In this document: positions 8,315 through 16,490 of the stretch, one piece after another
Layout: each line of letters begins with the position of its first letter
Numbering within the stretch: position 1 is the first letter of the stretch
Source of the DNA: Paenibacillus cellulositrophicus
GTDB lineage: Bacteria > Bacillota > Bacilli > Paenibacillales > Paenibacillaceae
NCBI RefSeq assembly: GCF_009363095.1
Contig: NZ_CP045295.1
Span: 3,529,501 to 3,593,500, forward strand
Reading direction: 5' to 3'
DNA: 64,000 nucleotides
Notes under the pieces: generated by a model
The model's input: only the letters and a program-made list of their open reading frames with translations
What the model was told of the DNA's origin: nothing
Databases searched by the model: none
Program-made: the position numbers and the translations under genes

Positions 8315-9432
8315 CGAAACACATTTATCTGGACTATAACGCCAGCACCCCATTAGATCCGGAAGTGCTCCAGGAAATGCTGCCGTTTTTCGAGCAGCAC
8401 TATGGCAATCCTTCTTCGTCGCATTGGGCGGCAGCTTCACTCAAAGAAACGATCGAGCACGCCAGAAGCCGGATCGCCGCAGCGATTGGGGCGAAATCCA
8501 GTGAGGTGATTTTTACCAGCGGAGGAACCGAGGCCAACAATCACGCTTTAAAAGGGGTTTACTTTGCATCCAACCAGCCCCGCAGACATATCATCACGAC
8601 AACCATTGAGCATCCGGCGATTCTCAATCCCTGTGCCTTCCTCGAAACGCTGGGCGCTGAAGTGACCTACGTTCCCGTTGATCATTGGGGCCGGGTGTCA
8701 CCGGCAGATATCGAGCGTGCCATCCGCGAGGATACCATCCTCATTTCGGTCATGCACGCCAACAGCGAGGTCGGAACGATTCAGCCCATTGAAGAGGTGG
8801 CCAGTATCGCCAAACGCTACGATATCCTGATGCATACGGATGCTGCACAGTCTTTTGGCAAAATTCAGGTAGATGTCGACGCCTTGGGCGTCGATTTGTT
8901 ATCCATCGCCGGCCATAAGCTGTACGCCCCCAAGGGCATCGGCGCACTGTATGTGCGTGAAGGCACGGCACTCGCCCCGTTTGTGCATGGGGCAGGCCAT
9001 GAATCCGGCCGGAGGGCAGGAACGGAAAATGTGCCTTATATCGTCGGTTTGGGCAAAGCCGCAGCACTGGCAGCGCAGAAGGTCGGTTCCCGTGAAATCC
9101 GAAACCTCCGGGAGGCATTGAAGGAAGGGCTCAAGGAAGCCTTTGGAGACCGGGTCCGGTTTAATGGCGATCCCGGCAACCATCTGCCCAACACGCTCAA
9201 CGTAAGCTTCCTCGGGCTGAGCGGGCAGGAGATTTTGAGTCGTTTTCCGGAAATCGCCGCTTCCACCGGATCCGCCTGCCACTCCGGAAGCACAACCCTT
9301 TCACCGGTACTGCGGGCCATGGGCCTTAGCGATTACGAAGGGCTCGGAGCGATCCGGTTCAGCTTGGGCCGGTACACCACCACAGAAGAAGTGGAGACCG
9401 TCATTTCTTTATTCCAGGACCGTCTGCAGTGA
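8287..9432 (+). CDS. Cysteine desulfurase (NifS/IscS-like)
   Basis: 381 aa PLP enzyme releasing sulfur from cysteine as an enzyme persulfide. Seen: LDYNASTPL at the N-terminus, TSGGTEANNHAL, the cofactor lysine in SIAGHKLYAPKG, and the catalytic cysteine in STGSACHSGS. It is encoded with an ArsR-rhodanese regulator and an MFS transporter, not with iscU/sufU or a tRNA thiolase, so a specialised role (detoxification, sulfur donation to the rhodanese or resistance) is more likely than general Fe-S assembly. Start at 8287 overlaps the regulator; an internal start is possible. Confidence 0.9.
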   Translation: MAGISSTEVTKHIYLDYNASTPLDPEVLQEMLPFFEQHYGNPSSSHWAAASLKETIEHARSRIAAAIGAKSSEVIFTSGGTEANNHALKGVYFASNQPRRHIITTTIEHPAILNPCAFLETLGAEVTYVPVDHWGRVSPADIERAIREDTILISVMHANSEVGTIQPIEEVASIAKRYDILMHTDAAQSFGKIQVDVDALGVDLLSIAGHKLYAPKGIGALYVREGTALAPFVHGAGHESGRRAGTENVPYIVGLGKAAALAAQKVGSREIRNLREALKEGLKEAFGDRVRFNGDPGNHLPNTLNVSFLGLSGQEILSRFPEIAASTGSACHSGSTTLSPVLRAMGLSDYEGLGAIRFSLGRYTTTEEVETVISLFQDRLQ

Positions 9433-9487
9433 GGGGAACAGCAAATCATTTATGAATCGGATCGACTAATATAGGGAGGATCAATAG

Positions 9488-10792
9488 ATGTCAGAGACCA
9501 CGGTTGTAGAAAGGGTGAATCCCCTCCCTGCACCTCTAAGGCAGTACGTTGAATCGCCTGAGAGGCAGCGGCAGCTCCATAAAAGGACGATGTTAATCGT
9601 CATCATTTCGCAAATTTTCGGCGGGGCCGGTTTTGCTGCAGGGGTTACGGTAGGAGCGCTGCTTGCCCAAGACATGCTTGGATCCGACAGCTATGCCGGG
9701 GTTCCTTCCGCCTTAATTACGTTAGGATCCGCAGCGTCAGCCCTGATCGTCGGCCGTCTGTCCCAGCGGTTAGGGCGCCGGACGGGGCTGGCAGCGGGCT
9801 TCCTGGCGGGTGGGCTTGGTGCGCTAGGCGTCGTTTTGGCAGCCCTCATAAGCAATCTGGCACTTCTCTTTATTTCTTTGCTGGTGTACGGCGCCGGAAC
9901 GGCAACAAACTTACAGGCTCGATATGCCGGAACAGATTTGGCCTTGCCAACGCAGCGGGCTAAAGCGATCAGTGCCGCTATGGTCTTCACCACATTCGGT
10001 GCAGTGGCCGGACCGAATCTGGTCAATATTACGGGACGTTTTGCCACTTCCATAGGTTTCCCAGCGCTTTCGGGTCCATTCATGCTGGCTGCTGCAGCCT
10101 TTATTATAGCCGGCGTCGTCCTCCTCATCTTCCTTCGGCCAGACCCGCTGATCGTGGCCAAGGCCATGGCGGAGGCACAGCGGGCAGATGAAAGCCTGAA
10201 TGGCACGCAGAACACCGGCGTAAAGGACGCAGCCATGAATAAAATGGGAATCATGATCGGTGCGACGGTGATGGTGCTGACCCAAATCGTGATGGTGGCC
10301 ATTATGACCATGACACCGGTCCACATGAAGCATCACGGACACGGGCTGGGCGAGGTCGGCCTCGTCATCGGCATCCATGTGGCTGCGATGTTTCTGCCTT
10401 CGCTGATTACCGGCGTTCTAGTCGATAAGTACGGACACACTCTGATGTCCTATGCTTCCGGAATCACCTTGCTTGCGGCAGGCTTGTTGGCTGGGCTCGC
10501 GCCCGGAGAATCGATGGTATTTCTCGTTCTTGCGCTTGCGCTCCTTGGGCTGGGCTGGAACTTTGGCCTGATTAGCGGAACGGCAGCCATTGTTGACGCG
10601 ACGCCTCCGCATACTCGGGCGAAGACCCAAGGCACGGTGGATGTCCTCATTGCCTTAGCTGGGGCATCGGGAGGGGCGTTATCCGGCATGATTGTGTCCC
10701 AGTCCAGCTACTCTACACTTTCTTTGGCCGGAGGGTTCCTGTCCCTGCTTCTAATCCCGGTTATTGTCTGGTCGCGGAAAGAGAAAGCTTGA
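9488..10792 (+). CDS. Major facilitator superfamily transporter
   Basis: 434 aa with about 12 hydrophobic segments, GRLSQRLGRRTG as the MFS loop 2-3 motif and a cytoplasmic mid-loop near residue 235 (ADESLNGTQNTGVKDA). ATG preceded by AGGGAGG. 55 nt after the cysteine desulfurase with no terminator, so part of the ArsR-rhodanese operon. Probably an exporter; substrate unknown. A histidine-rich HMKHHGHGLGE loop is noticeable and may bind metal. Confidence 0.85.
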   Translation: MSETTVVERVNPLPAPLRQYVESPERQRQLHKRTMLIVIISQIFGGAGFAAGVTVGALLAQDMLGSDSYAGVPSALITLGSAASALIVGRLSQRLGRRTGLAAGFLAGGLGALGVVLAALISNLALLFISLLVYGAGTATNLQARYAGTDLALPTQRAKAISAAMVFTTFGAVAGPNLVNITGRFATSIGFPALSGPFMLAAAAFIIAGVVLLIFLRPDPLIVAKAMAEAQRADESLNGTQNTGVKDAAMNKMGIMIGATVMVLTQIVMVAIMTMTPVHMKHHGHGLGEVGLVIGIHVAAMFLPSLITGVLVDKYGHTLMSYASGITLLAAGLLAGLAPGESMVFLVLALALLGLGWNFGLISGTAAIVDATPPHTRAKTQGTVDVLIALAGASGGALSGMIVSQSSYSTLSLAGGFLSLLLIPVIVWSRKEKA

Positions 10793-10875
10793 TACGAACT
10801 TCAACCGATACTCTCTTCGTGACTTTAATTAGGAATCGCCGGGTTAGGTAATAAGGTGATCATCACAATAGCTCT

Positions 10876-10925
10876 CCCCTTTCGTTTTTTCGGTTAATGC
10901 AGCGACAGCCGGTGGACGAAAGGGG
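10876..10925. terminator. Long-loop inverted repeat downstream of the MFS gene
   Basis: CCCCTTTCGT (10876-10885) and ACGAAAGGGG (10916-10925) are perfect 10-base arms around a 30-base loop. Could end the plus-strand operon or the minus-strand NTF2-like gene; the T-tract is poor. Confidence 0.4.
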
Positions 10926-10989
10926 TTCTTTCTATGCTTCAATCGTTGCCAGGCTGATGCGCCGATCAGGCCATCCTCCTGTACCCGTC

Positions 10990-11466
10990 TCAACGAAGCT
11001 GCTGCTGAACAGCCCGCCGCGAGCTCATTTTCGTGAATATTTTTTGCATCAAACCCGGTCCGGAAATCCGGCTGTTCTGAAACGCGGCGATGCGCCATTC
11101 GCCGTTTTGCTTTACAACCACATTGGTGTTAATGGAGTCACGTTTCTTTGGCGCCCGCTTCTGCCATCTCATTTTGACGGCGCCCAGTCCGTGAAAGATC
11201 GCCAGCTCTGGCGTAATAAAGTCGATTTTCGCAATCTCCCCGTCCAGCGTAGACCCTCTCAATACGCCGTTCCACAGCTCCTGATGCACATCGGCGATCG
11301 CCTTTCTTCCTTTCAGATGCTCGCCTTGAAAAGTAACGTAGTCTGCCTTGTCGGTAAAGCATGCCCCATAAGCCTCGCCATCCCCTTTTCCCCAAGCCCA
11401 TTTCAGCTTTTCAAACAGCTGCTCAATTTCCTTCCGGTCTTGCGCCTGATTTGTATTCATGTTCAT
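10990..11466 (-). CDS. NTF2-like protein (SgcJ/DUF4440 type)
   Basis: 158 aa with the alpha+beta cone fold typical of SnoaL/SgcJ proteins: RKEIEQLFEKLKWAWGKGDGEAYGACFT, then GRKAIADVH and VVVKQNGEWRIAAFQNSR. These are small-molecule binding or isomerase-like proteins with varied functions, so no reaction is assigned. Single gene with a strong promoter and a palindromic operator overlapping the -10, but no regulator gene beside it. Either ATG 11466 or ATG 11460 could be the start. Confidence 0.75.
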   Translation of the reverse strand: MNMNTNQAQDRKEIEQLFEKLKWAWGKGDGEAYGACFTDKADYVTFQGEHLKGRKAIADVHQELWNGVLRGSTLDGEIAKIDFITPELAIFHGLGAVKMRWQKRAPKKRDSINTNVVVKQNGEWRIAAFQNSRISGPGLMQKIFTKMSSRRAVQQQLR

Positions 11467-11578
11467 CTTCCTTCATCTCCTTTGATTGAATGGCCGCCTG
11501 ATTACGCGGATTTGTTTGCTATTCAAGAAACGGTTCGCTGACATTAACTGGACTAATTAATTATCTTGATTTATATAA

Positions 11579-11624
11579 TATCTTGATTAATTAAGATAAT
11601 ATGCGGCAGGAAGTGATTTGTCAA
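11579..11624 (-). promoter_or_regulatory. Promoter and MarR-like operator of the NTF2-like gene
   Basis: Minus strand -35 TTGACA (11619-11624), 17 bp spacer, -10 TATTAT (11596-11601). TATCTTGATTAATTAAGATA (11579-11598) is a near-perfect palindrome overlapping the -10, of the shape used by MarR-family repressors. A half copy (TTATCTTGAT) lies about 20 bases further downstream. Confidence 0.7.
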
Positions 11625-11685
11625 TAGATCCCTTAAGTTTTTAAAAACAAGAAATGAAGCACATCCCGCCCCGTCAGCGAAAAAG

Positions 11686-11713
11686 CAAAAAAATCCCGGC
11701 CCCTTCGGGCCGG
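11686..11713 (-). terminator. Terminator of the NADH oxidase gene
   Basis: Minus strand CCGGCCC-GAAG-GGGCCGG followed by a T-rich tract, about 110 bases past the stop. Confidence 0.75.
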
Positions 11714-11821
11714 AATCAAGCATGGTTATGGTGTTGGCAAAAAGCAGGCTGGCAATCCCGCTTCCCGCCGGAATGGAATTCCTCGTGGTAGGAATGGATC
11801 ATTAAATGACTCGTGATTACA

Positions 11822-13210
11822 TTAAACGGCTAATTTCGTTTGGACCGCGGCTTCCGGAGCATTCTGCTCCTTCTTCATTTCCTCCATGGCGGCCAGTCCG
11901 GCCGTATTCAGCACATTCCACGGCTTGTTGTAATGCGGCTGGAAGAAGAAGTCTACAAAAGCCAGCTCCTGCACCGTCATCCGGTTCTGGATGCACACCG
12001 ACAGCGTATTGGTCGCTTGGGTCATATCCGCCTTCGACATCACCTGGGCTCCGACGATCCGGCCGCCGGCCGCTTCGAAGACCAGCTTCAGCATGACATC
12101 ATCGTAGGTCGGCATGAACTCCGGACGGTTATTTTCATGGATTGTTACAGTTTTCACATTCAAGCCTGCAGCAAGTGCGGCGGCCTCGGTCATGCCCGTC
12201 GAAGCGATGTTCCAGTCAAACAGCCGGATGGCCGACGTTCCCTGCGTACCTTGGTAGCGCACGGTTGGCTGAACCAGGTTCATGCCAGCCAGCGTACCCA
12301 TCCGAACGGCATTGGTGGCCAGCGGAATGTACATCGCCGTTCCCGTCGGATTGTAGCGTACGGCGCAGCTGTCTCCAGCGGCCAGCACATCGGGGTTGCT
12401 GGTGCGCATATAGTCGTCGACGATAATCGCGCCGTTCGGCAGCATATCAACCTGGCCCTTCAGCAGATCTGTGCCGGGGCGGAAGCCGATGCACAGCACA
12501 ACCATATCGGCTTCAAACGTGCCGTCTGTGGTGACGACCTCGCGCACTTTGCTTTCGCTGCCGCGGAAGCCTTCCACCGTCCGGCCCAGCGCCAGCTGCA
12601 CGCCGCGGTCCTTCAGTGCCTGCTCGGCCAAGTCGGTCAGATCGCGGTCAAGGTACTTGGCCATGACACGGTCCATGTTATCGATCAGGGTGACCTGCTT
12701 GCCAAGCTCGTGGAACGCTTCGACGAGCTCGATGCCGATATATCCGGCGCCGATGACGGTGATGCGCTCTGCATCCGCAGCGCGGGCAATGATTTCCTGC
12801 GCGTGAGCGTAGTTTTTGCACAGCTGGACATTGTCCAGATCGATTCCTTCCATCTTCGGAATAACCGGCCACGAGCCTGTGGTGACCACCAGCTTATCAT
12901 AGCTGTCCGTAAATTCCTCGCCGGTCACCAGGTTGCGGACATTCAGCGTCTTGGCGTTCGTGTCGACGGCCAGCACTTCGTGCCGCATCCGGGTCACGGC
13001 GCCGAGTCCGGCCAGCTCTTCCGGATTGCTGTAGAACAATCCGCCTGCGTCCTTGACGACGCCTCCGACGTGAAGGGCGATGCCGCACGACAGGAACGAA
13101 ATGTTATCGTTGCGTTCATACACCGTAATTTGGGCTTCCGGGTGCTGTGCGGCAATGCTTTTTACAGCGGCGGTTCCGGCATGGGTACATCCAATGACTG
13201 CGACTTTCAT
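11822..13210 (-). CDS. nox: NADH oxidase (H2O-forming, CoA-disulfide reductase family)
   Basis: 462 aa flavoprotein that reoxidises NADH with oxygen. FAD-binding VIGCTHAGTAAV (with the active-site His), redox cysteine in SFLSCGIAL, NADH-binding VIGAGYIGIELVE, second FAD site VLAAGDSCAV, and the C-terminal FFFQPHYNKPWN typical of Nox. Start preceded by AAGGAGG. Two clear and one degenerate Rex-type operators upstream indicate induction when NADH/NAD+ is high, which fits the enzyme. A CoA-disulfide reductase activity cannot be excluded. Confidence 0.85.
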   Translation of the reverse strand: MKVAVIGCTHAGTAAVKSIAAQHPEAQITVYERNDNISFLSCGIALHVGGVVKDAGGLFYSNPEELAGLGAVTRMRHEVLAVDTNAKTLNVRNLVTGEEFTDSYDKLVVTTGSWPVIPKMEGIDLDNVQLCKNYAHAQEIIARAADAERITVIGAGYIGIELVEAFHELGKQVTLIDNMDRVMAKYLDRDLTDLAEQALKDRGVQLALGRTVEGFRGSESKVREVVTTDGTFEADMVVLCIGFRPGTDLLKGQVDMLPNGAIIVDDYMRTSNPDVLAAGDSCAVRYNPTGTAMYIPLATNAVRMGTLAGMNLVQPTVRYQGTQGTSAIRLFDWNIASTGMTEAAALAAGLNVKTVTIHENNRPEFMPTYDDVMLKLVFEAAGGRIVGAQVMSKADMTQATNTLSVCIQNRMTVQELAFVDFFFQPHYNKPWNVLNTAGLAAMEEMKKEQNAPEAAVQTKLAV

Positions 13211-13302
13211 GGTAATTCCTCCTTATAGGGAATGAAATGGATGAATGTGAAACGGTATGGATAACTTAATGGATAAGCAGCGGAATGGAGGACACTGCTC
13301 GT

Positions 13303-13451
13303 TTGTGAAATAATGCACAATATACTTCAAAAAAATATTTCCGATGATTTATCTCCCTTGATCTATTTGTGATTTATATCACAACCTCTTTATGGCTTAA
13401 TCATACACCTTCCCTTTCACCTTTGCAAGGGATTTGTGAAAAAAATCTCAA
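13303..13451 (-). promoter_or_regulatory. Rex operators upstream of nox
   Basis: TTGTGAAATAATGCACAA (13303-13320) and TTGTGATTTATATCACAA (13367-13384; arms perfect) match the Rex consensus TTGTGA-N6-TCACAA. A weaker TTGTGAAAAAAATCTCAA lies at 13434-13451. The starts of successive sites are 64 and 67 bases apart. The rest of this ~300-base gap shows nothing else. Confidence 0.85.
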
Positions 13452-13466
13452 AATTATAATCTTAAC

Positions 13467-13491
13467 AAAAAGCACCCCGTCCGGGGTGCTT
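13467..13491 (-). terminator. Terminator of hsp20
   Basis: AAGCACCCC-GGAC-GGGGTGCTTTTT on the minus strand, right after the hsp20 stop. Confidence 0.85.
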
Positions 13492-13511
13492 CATATCAAT
13501 TTACAATATGA

Positions 13512-13958
13512 TTAGATGTCATCGCGAATTTGAATGCGTTTGGTGCGTTGGTTAGGTTGTTTCGGAATTTCCATGTTCAGTACGCCGTCTTTCAGGGACG
13601 CGTTAATTCCGTCTGCATGAATATCGGGAACGTAGAAGCTGCGCGTGTATTCACCATAGCGGCGTTCTCTGCGGACGACTTGTTCGTCTTGGTTGTCCAC
13701 GCTATGGTCTTCCTTACGAACGGCTTTGATCGTCAGGTAAGGCTCAGCGTAGCTGATCTCGATATCTTCTTTTTGAAAACCGGGCAGTTCCGCCTCCACC
13801 AGATACGATTGCTCCGTTTCCCGGATATCGGTCTTGAAGGACGTCAACGATCCTTTGAAAGATGTAAACCAATCGTCGCTGAACACGTCGTTAAAGGATT
13901 TCACCAATTGTCCAAAGGCATCTTCTCTGCGTTTTCCAAAAGGAATCAAGTCAAACAT
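13512..13958 (-). CDS. Small heat-shock protein (Hsp20/alpha-crystallin)
   Basis: 148 aa ATP-independent holdase. The alpha-crystallin domain spans about residues 42-130 (SYLVEAELPGFQKEDIEISY ... KDGVLNMEIPK), with a C-terminal basic IRDDI-type tail. Its promoter carries a CtsR box, and a second box lies ~120 bases upstream, tying it to the Clp stress regulon together with clpP in this window. Confidence 0.95.
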   Translation of the reverse strand: MFDLIPFGKRREDAFGQLVKSFNDVFSDDWFTSFKGSLTSFKTDIRETEQSYLVEAELPGFQKEDIEISYAEPYLTIKAVRKEDHSVDNQDEQVVRRERRYGEYTRSFYVPDIHADGINASLKDGVLNMEIPKQPNQRTKRIQIRDDI

Positions 13959-13977
13959 GCTTCATTTCCCCTTTCAA

Positions 13978-14033
13978 TTTGACCTTGTTTGACCTTACGA
14001 CTTTATTATATGCCCGTGGGTGTGAAAAGACAA
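13978..14033 (-). promoter_or_regulatory. hsp20 promoter with CtsR box
   Basis: Minus strand -35 TTGTCT (14028-14033), 17 bp spacer, -10 TATAAT (14005-14010). GGTCAAA-CAA-GGTCAAA (13978-13994) is an exact CtsR heptad direct repeat just downstream of the -10. Confidence 0.85.
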
Positions 14034-14110
14034 AAACGATTACAGCTGATTACACGCGATTATAGCCTGATTTGTCTTGTTTTATGGTGGATTTATCGTG
14101 AAAATTATTA

Positions 14111-14127
14111 TTTGACCTTATTTGACC
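14111..14127 (-). promoter_or_regulatory. Second, distal CtsR box
   Basis: GGTCAAA-TAA-GGTCAAA on the minus strand, another exact CtsR repeat. It lies between the end of the YafY gene and the hsp20 promoter, 117 bases upstream of the first box. Confidence 0.8.
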
Positions 14128-14156
14128 TTCGGATAATCGTATGTAAATTTTTTGCC

Positions 14157-15098
14157 TTAATCCTCGTAATTCCCCGCCGTTTGCACCGCCATATGCCGGA
14201 TCCTCTCGGCTACATAAGCTGGCTCAAGCACCCGCAAATCCGGCCCGTAGCTCAGCAGCATGCCGTACATCCAATGATTATCCGGGTAACTCGCCCGGAC
14301 CAGCAGCGATCCGTCCGCTTCCGTCTCCACGTTCTCAACGCCAAAAGCCTCCTCCACCCGTACTCTCAGCCGTTGCTTAAAACGCAGAAGGAGGGAAACT
14401 GCCGGTCCGGTCTCCTGGTTGCCCCACCTTGCATCCAGTTCTTCCATGCGCACGCCGCGGGACGGAAATTGTTCCAGATGCACCTTCAAGCCGCTCAATC
14501 GGGAAACCCGAAACGTCCGATAATCCTGACGAGTTCGGCAGTAGGCGTATAAGTACCAGGCGTACCCCTTCCAAGCCAGACCGATGGGCTCGACTTCGCG
14601 CTGCTCGGCCGTTCCCTCCGTATTGGTGTATAGGAAGGACACGACCGACCGGTGCTTGGACGCCTGCCTTAGCGAAACGAGGACCGACTTGTCCTTGATT
14701 CCTCCTCCATGCCACAGGTTGGTGTCAAACACGAGCGTTTCGCCCTCATCCTCCATTTGGTCCTGCTCGGATTTGGCGACAAGCGCCTTGATTTTGGTCA
14801 GCAGATCGTCCATTTCCCGGTCATCCAGCGAAGCTTGTACGCCTTTTAAGGCGACGAGGATCGATTTCAGGTCTTCCAAGGTGACAATTTGCCGCTCGAT
14901 CCGGTACTTCTCCATAATTTCATATCCGCCATCCGTTCCCGCATAGGACACAATCGGAATGCCCGCAGCGTTAATCGTCTCGAGATCGCGGTAGATCGTG
15001 CGCAGCGATACCTCGTACTTATCGGCCAAGGTCTGGGCGTTCACCCTGCGCCGGCTTAACAGGATCATCGTAATGCCAAGCAGCCGTTCTACTTTCAA
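14157..15098 (-). CDS. YafY-family transcriptional regulator (HTH + WYL)
   Basis: 313 aa. N-terminal HTH_11 (RLLGITMILLSRRRVNAQTLADKYEVSLRTIYRDLETI), a linker, then a WYL domain about 135-215 (SFLYTN...VEPIGLAWKGYAWYLYAYCRTRQDYRTFRVSR) and a WCX-like C-terminus. TTG at 15098 chosen: an AGGAG/GAGGGG site lies upstream and family members start this way. Divergent from the epoxide hydrolase gene, which it probably controls through the inverted repeat at 15172-15187. Ligand unknown. Confidence 0.8.
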   Translation of the reverse strand: MKVERLLGITMILLSRRRVNAQTLADKYEVSLRTIYRDLETINAAGIPIVSYAGTDGGYEIMEKYRIERQIVTLEDLKSILVALKGVQASLDDREMDDLLTKIKALVAKSEQDQMEDEGETLVFDTNLWHGGGIKDKSVLVSLRQASKHRSVVSFLYTNTEGTAEQREVEPIGLAWKGYAWYLYAYCRTRQDYRTFRVSRLSGLKVHLEQFPSRGVRMEELDARWGNQETGPAVSLLLRFKQRLRVRVEEAFGVENVETEADGSLLVRASYPDNHWMYGMLLSYGPDLRVLEPAYVAERIRHMAVQTAGNYED

Positions 15099-15171
15099 GC
15101 TACCCCTCTCCTTTGTCAAAGAAATGGCGATTCACAAAAAAGATCACTTTTTATATCCATGCATTTCTCGC

Positions 15172-15187
15172 TGACATACTGTTGTCA
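15172..15187. promoter_or_regulatory. Inverted repeat between yafY and the epoxide hydrolase
   Basis: TGACA-TACTGT-TGTCA, centred in the 140-base divergent region. A TACAAT lies downstream on the plus strand, but no -35 at the right distance is convincing. Confidence 0.45.
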
Positions 15188-15239
15188 AGGTGGGGCGCCT
15201 ACAATAAAGACATAAGAACCCCCAAGGAGGATGTTAAAA

Positions 15240-16418
15240 ATGAAAATGTTCGCTAGTAGCCAAACCAATCCAGGTACGATCCGCCCCTTCCGCTTGGAAA
15301 CGACGCCGGCAGAGCTCCAGGACCTCAAGCAGCGCTTGAGCATGACCCGCTGGCCGGATGAGCTTCCGGGGGCTGGCTGGAATTACGGTGCACCGATCTC
15401 GTTTGTGAAGGACATGGCGGCTTACTGGGAGCATTCCTTTGATTGGACCAAGCAGGAACAGCGCCTCAACAGCTATCCTCAATTTATGACGACGATTGAC
15501 GGTGCGAACATCCACTTCTTCCATATTCGTTCCTCCGAGCCGGGTGCAGTGCCGCTCATGCTCATTCACGGATGGCCCAGCTCCCCTGTGGAATTCCTGA
15601 AGCTGGTCGGTCCACTGACCGATCCGACATCGTACGGCGGCGATGCCGCAGATGCCTTTCACCTGGTCATCCCTTCGCTGCCGGGTTTTGGCCTGTCAGG
15701 CCCGACAACCGATACGGGCTGGAGCCCGTTCCGGGCAGCCCAAGCACTGGATGCGCTCATGACGCTCCTCGGCTATGAGCAGTACGGCGTGCAGGGCGGG
15801 GATATGGGCGCCATGATCGCACCGGAAATCGGCCGCATCGCCGCCGGCCGCGTCATCGGGGTGCATGTGAACGCGGCGACCATGGGCTTTGTGCCGTTCG
15901 GGGCTATCGAAGACGATGTATTTGCATCGCTGACCGATGCTGAGAAGGTGCGGGTCGGTCGGCTGGAGCATTTTATGAAGGAAAGATTCGGGTTTAACAT
16001 GATCCAGTCCACCAGACCGCAGACGCTCGCTTACGGGCTTCACGACTCCCCGGCCGGACTTCTGGCCTGGACCTGCGAATTGTTTAACGGCTTTGGCGAT
16101 ACGGTCGATGCCGTAGACCGCGATGCGTTCCTCACCAACCTTATGCTGTACTGGCTGACGGGAACGGCAAACTCCTCTACGCGGATGTATTACGAAGGCG
16201 CCCACGACCCGGGTGCCTGGGCTCCGAAAGACATGTCGCCAACTCCTGTAGGTGTCGCGGTATTCCAGTTATCCGATGTGGCGATCCGCCGCTTCGCCGA
16301 GCAGGGCAACCGCATCGTACATTGGAGCGAGTTCGAGCGGGGTACGCATTTTGCCGCGATCGATGCACCGGATCTGATGATCAAGGATATCCGTACGTTT
16401 TTTCGGAATGTGCTGTAA
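15240..16418 (+). CDS. Epoxide hydrolase-like alpha/beta hydrolase
   Basis: 392 aa. N-terminal epoxide-hydrolase module (~10-110: IRPFRLETTPAELQDLKQRL, typical EHN), then an alpha/beta hydrolase fold: oxyanion HGWPSS, nucleophile aspartate in GGDMGA, C-terminal histidine in RGTHFAA. Would hydrolyse epoxides to diols in detoxification. ATG 15240 chosen because AAGGAGG ends 9 nt upstream; the ATG at 15231 touches that site. Divergent from a YafY regulator. Confidence 0.85.
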   Translation: MKMFASSQTNPGTIRPFRLETTPAELQDLKQRLSMTRWPDELPGAGWNYGAPISFVKDMAAYWEHSFDWTKQEQRLNSYPQFMTTIDGANIHFFHIRSSEPGAVPLMLIHGWPSSPVEFLKLVGPLTDPTSYGGDAADAFHLVIPSLPGFGLSGPTTDTGWSPFRAAQALDALMTLLGYEQYGVQGGDMGAMIAPEIGRIAAGRVIGVHVNAATMGFVPFGAIEDDVFASLTDAEKVRVGRLEHFMKERFGFNMIQSTRPQTLAYGLHDSPAGLLAWTCELFNGFGDTVDAVDRDAFLTNLMLYWLTGTANSSTRMYYEGAHDPGAWAPKDMSPTPVGVAVFQLSDVAIRRFAEQGNRIVHWSEFERGTHFAAIDAPDLMIKDIRTFFRNVL

Positions 16419-16443
16419 CCGTTAAAGTGGATAGATGGAGGGT

Positions 16444-16466
16444 GGGCACCTGAGCGGTGCCCTTTT
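16444..16466 (+). terminator. Terminator of the epoxide hydrolase gene
   Basis: GGGCACC-TGAGC-GGTGCCC-TTTT. Confidence 0.85.
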
Positions 16467-16490
16467 CCCTTTTATTGCTGCGGCTTCTTT

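Noticed and set aside
11840..13228. 462-residue plus-strand frame opposite nox
   Set aside because: Mirror of a well-supported flavoprotein gene; no ribosome site or motif.
13959..14156. Separate small gene in the hsp20 upstream region
   Set aside because: The plus-strand frame starting at 13989 runs into yafY antisense and has no ribosome site; the region is explained by the promoter and two CtsR boxes.
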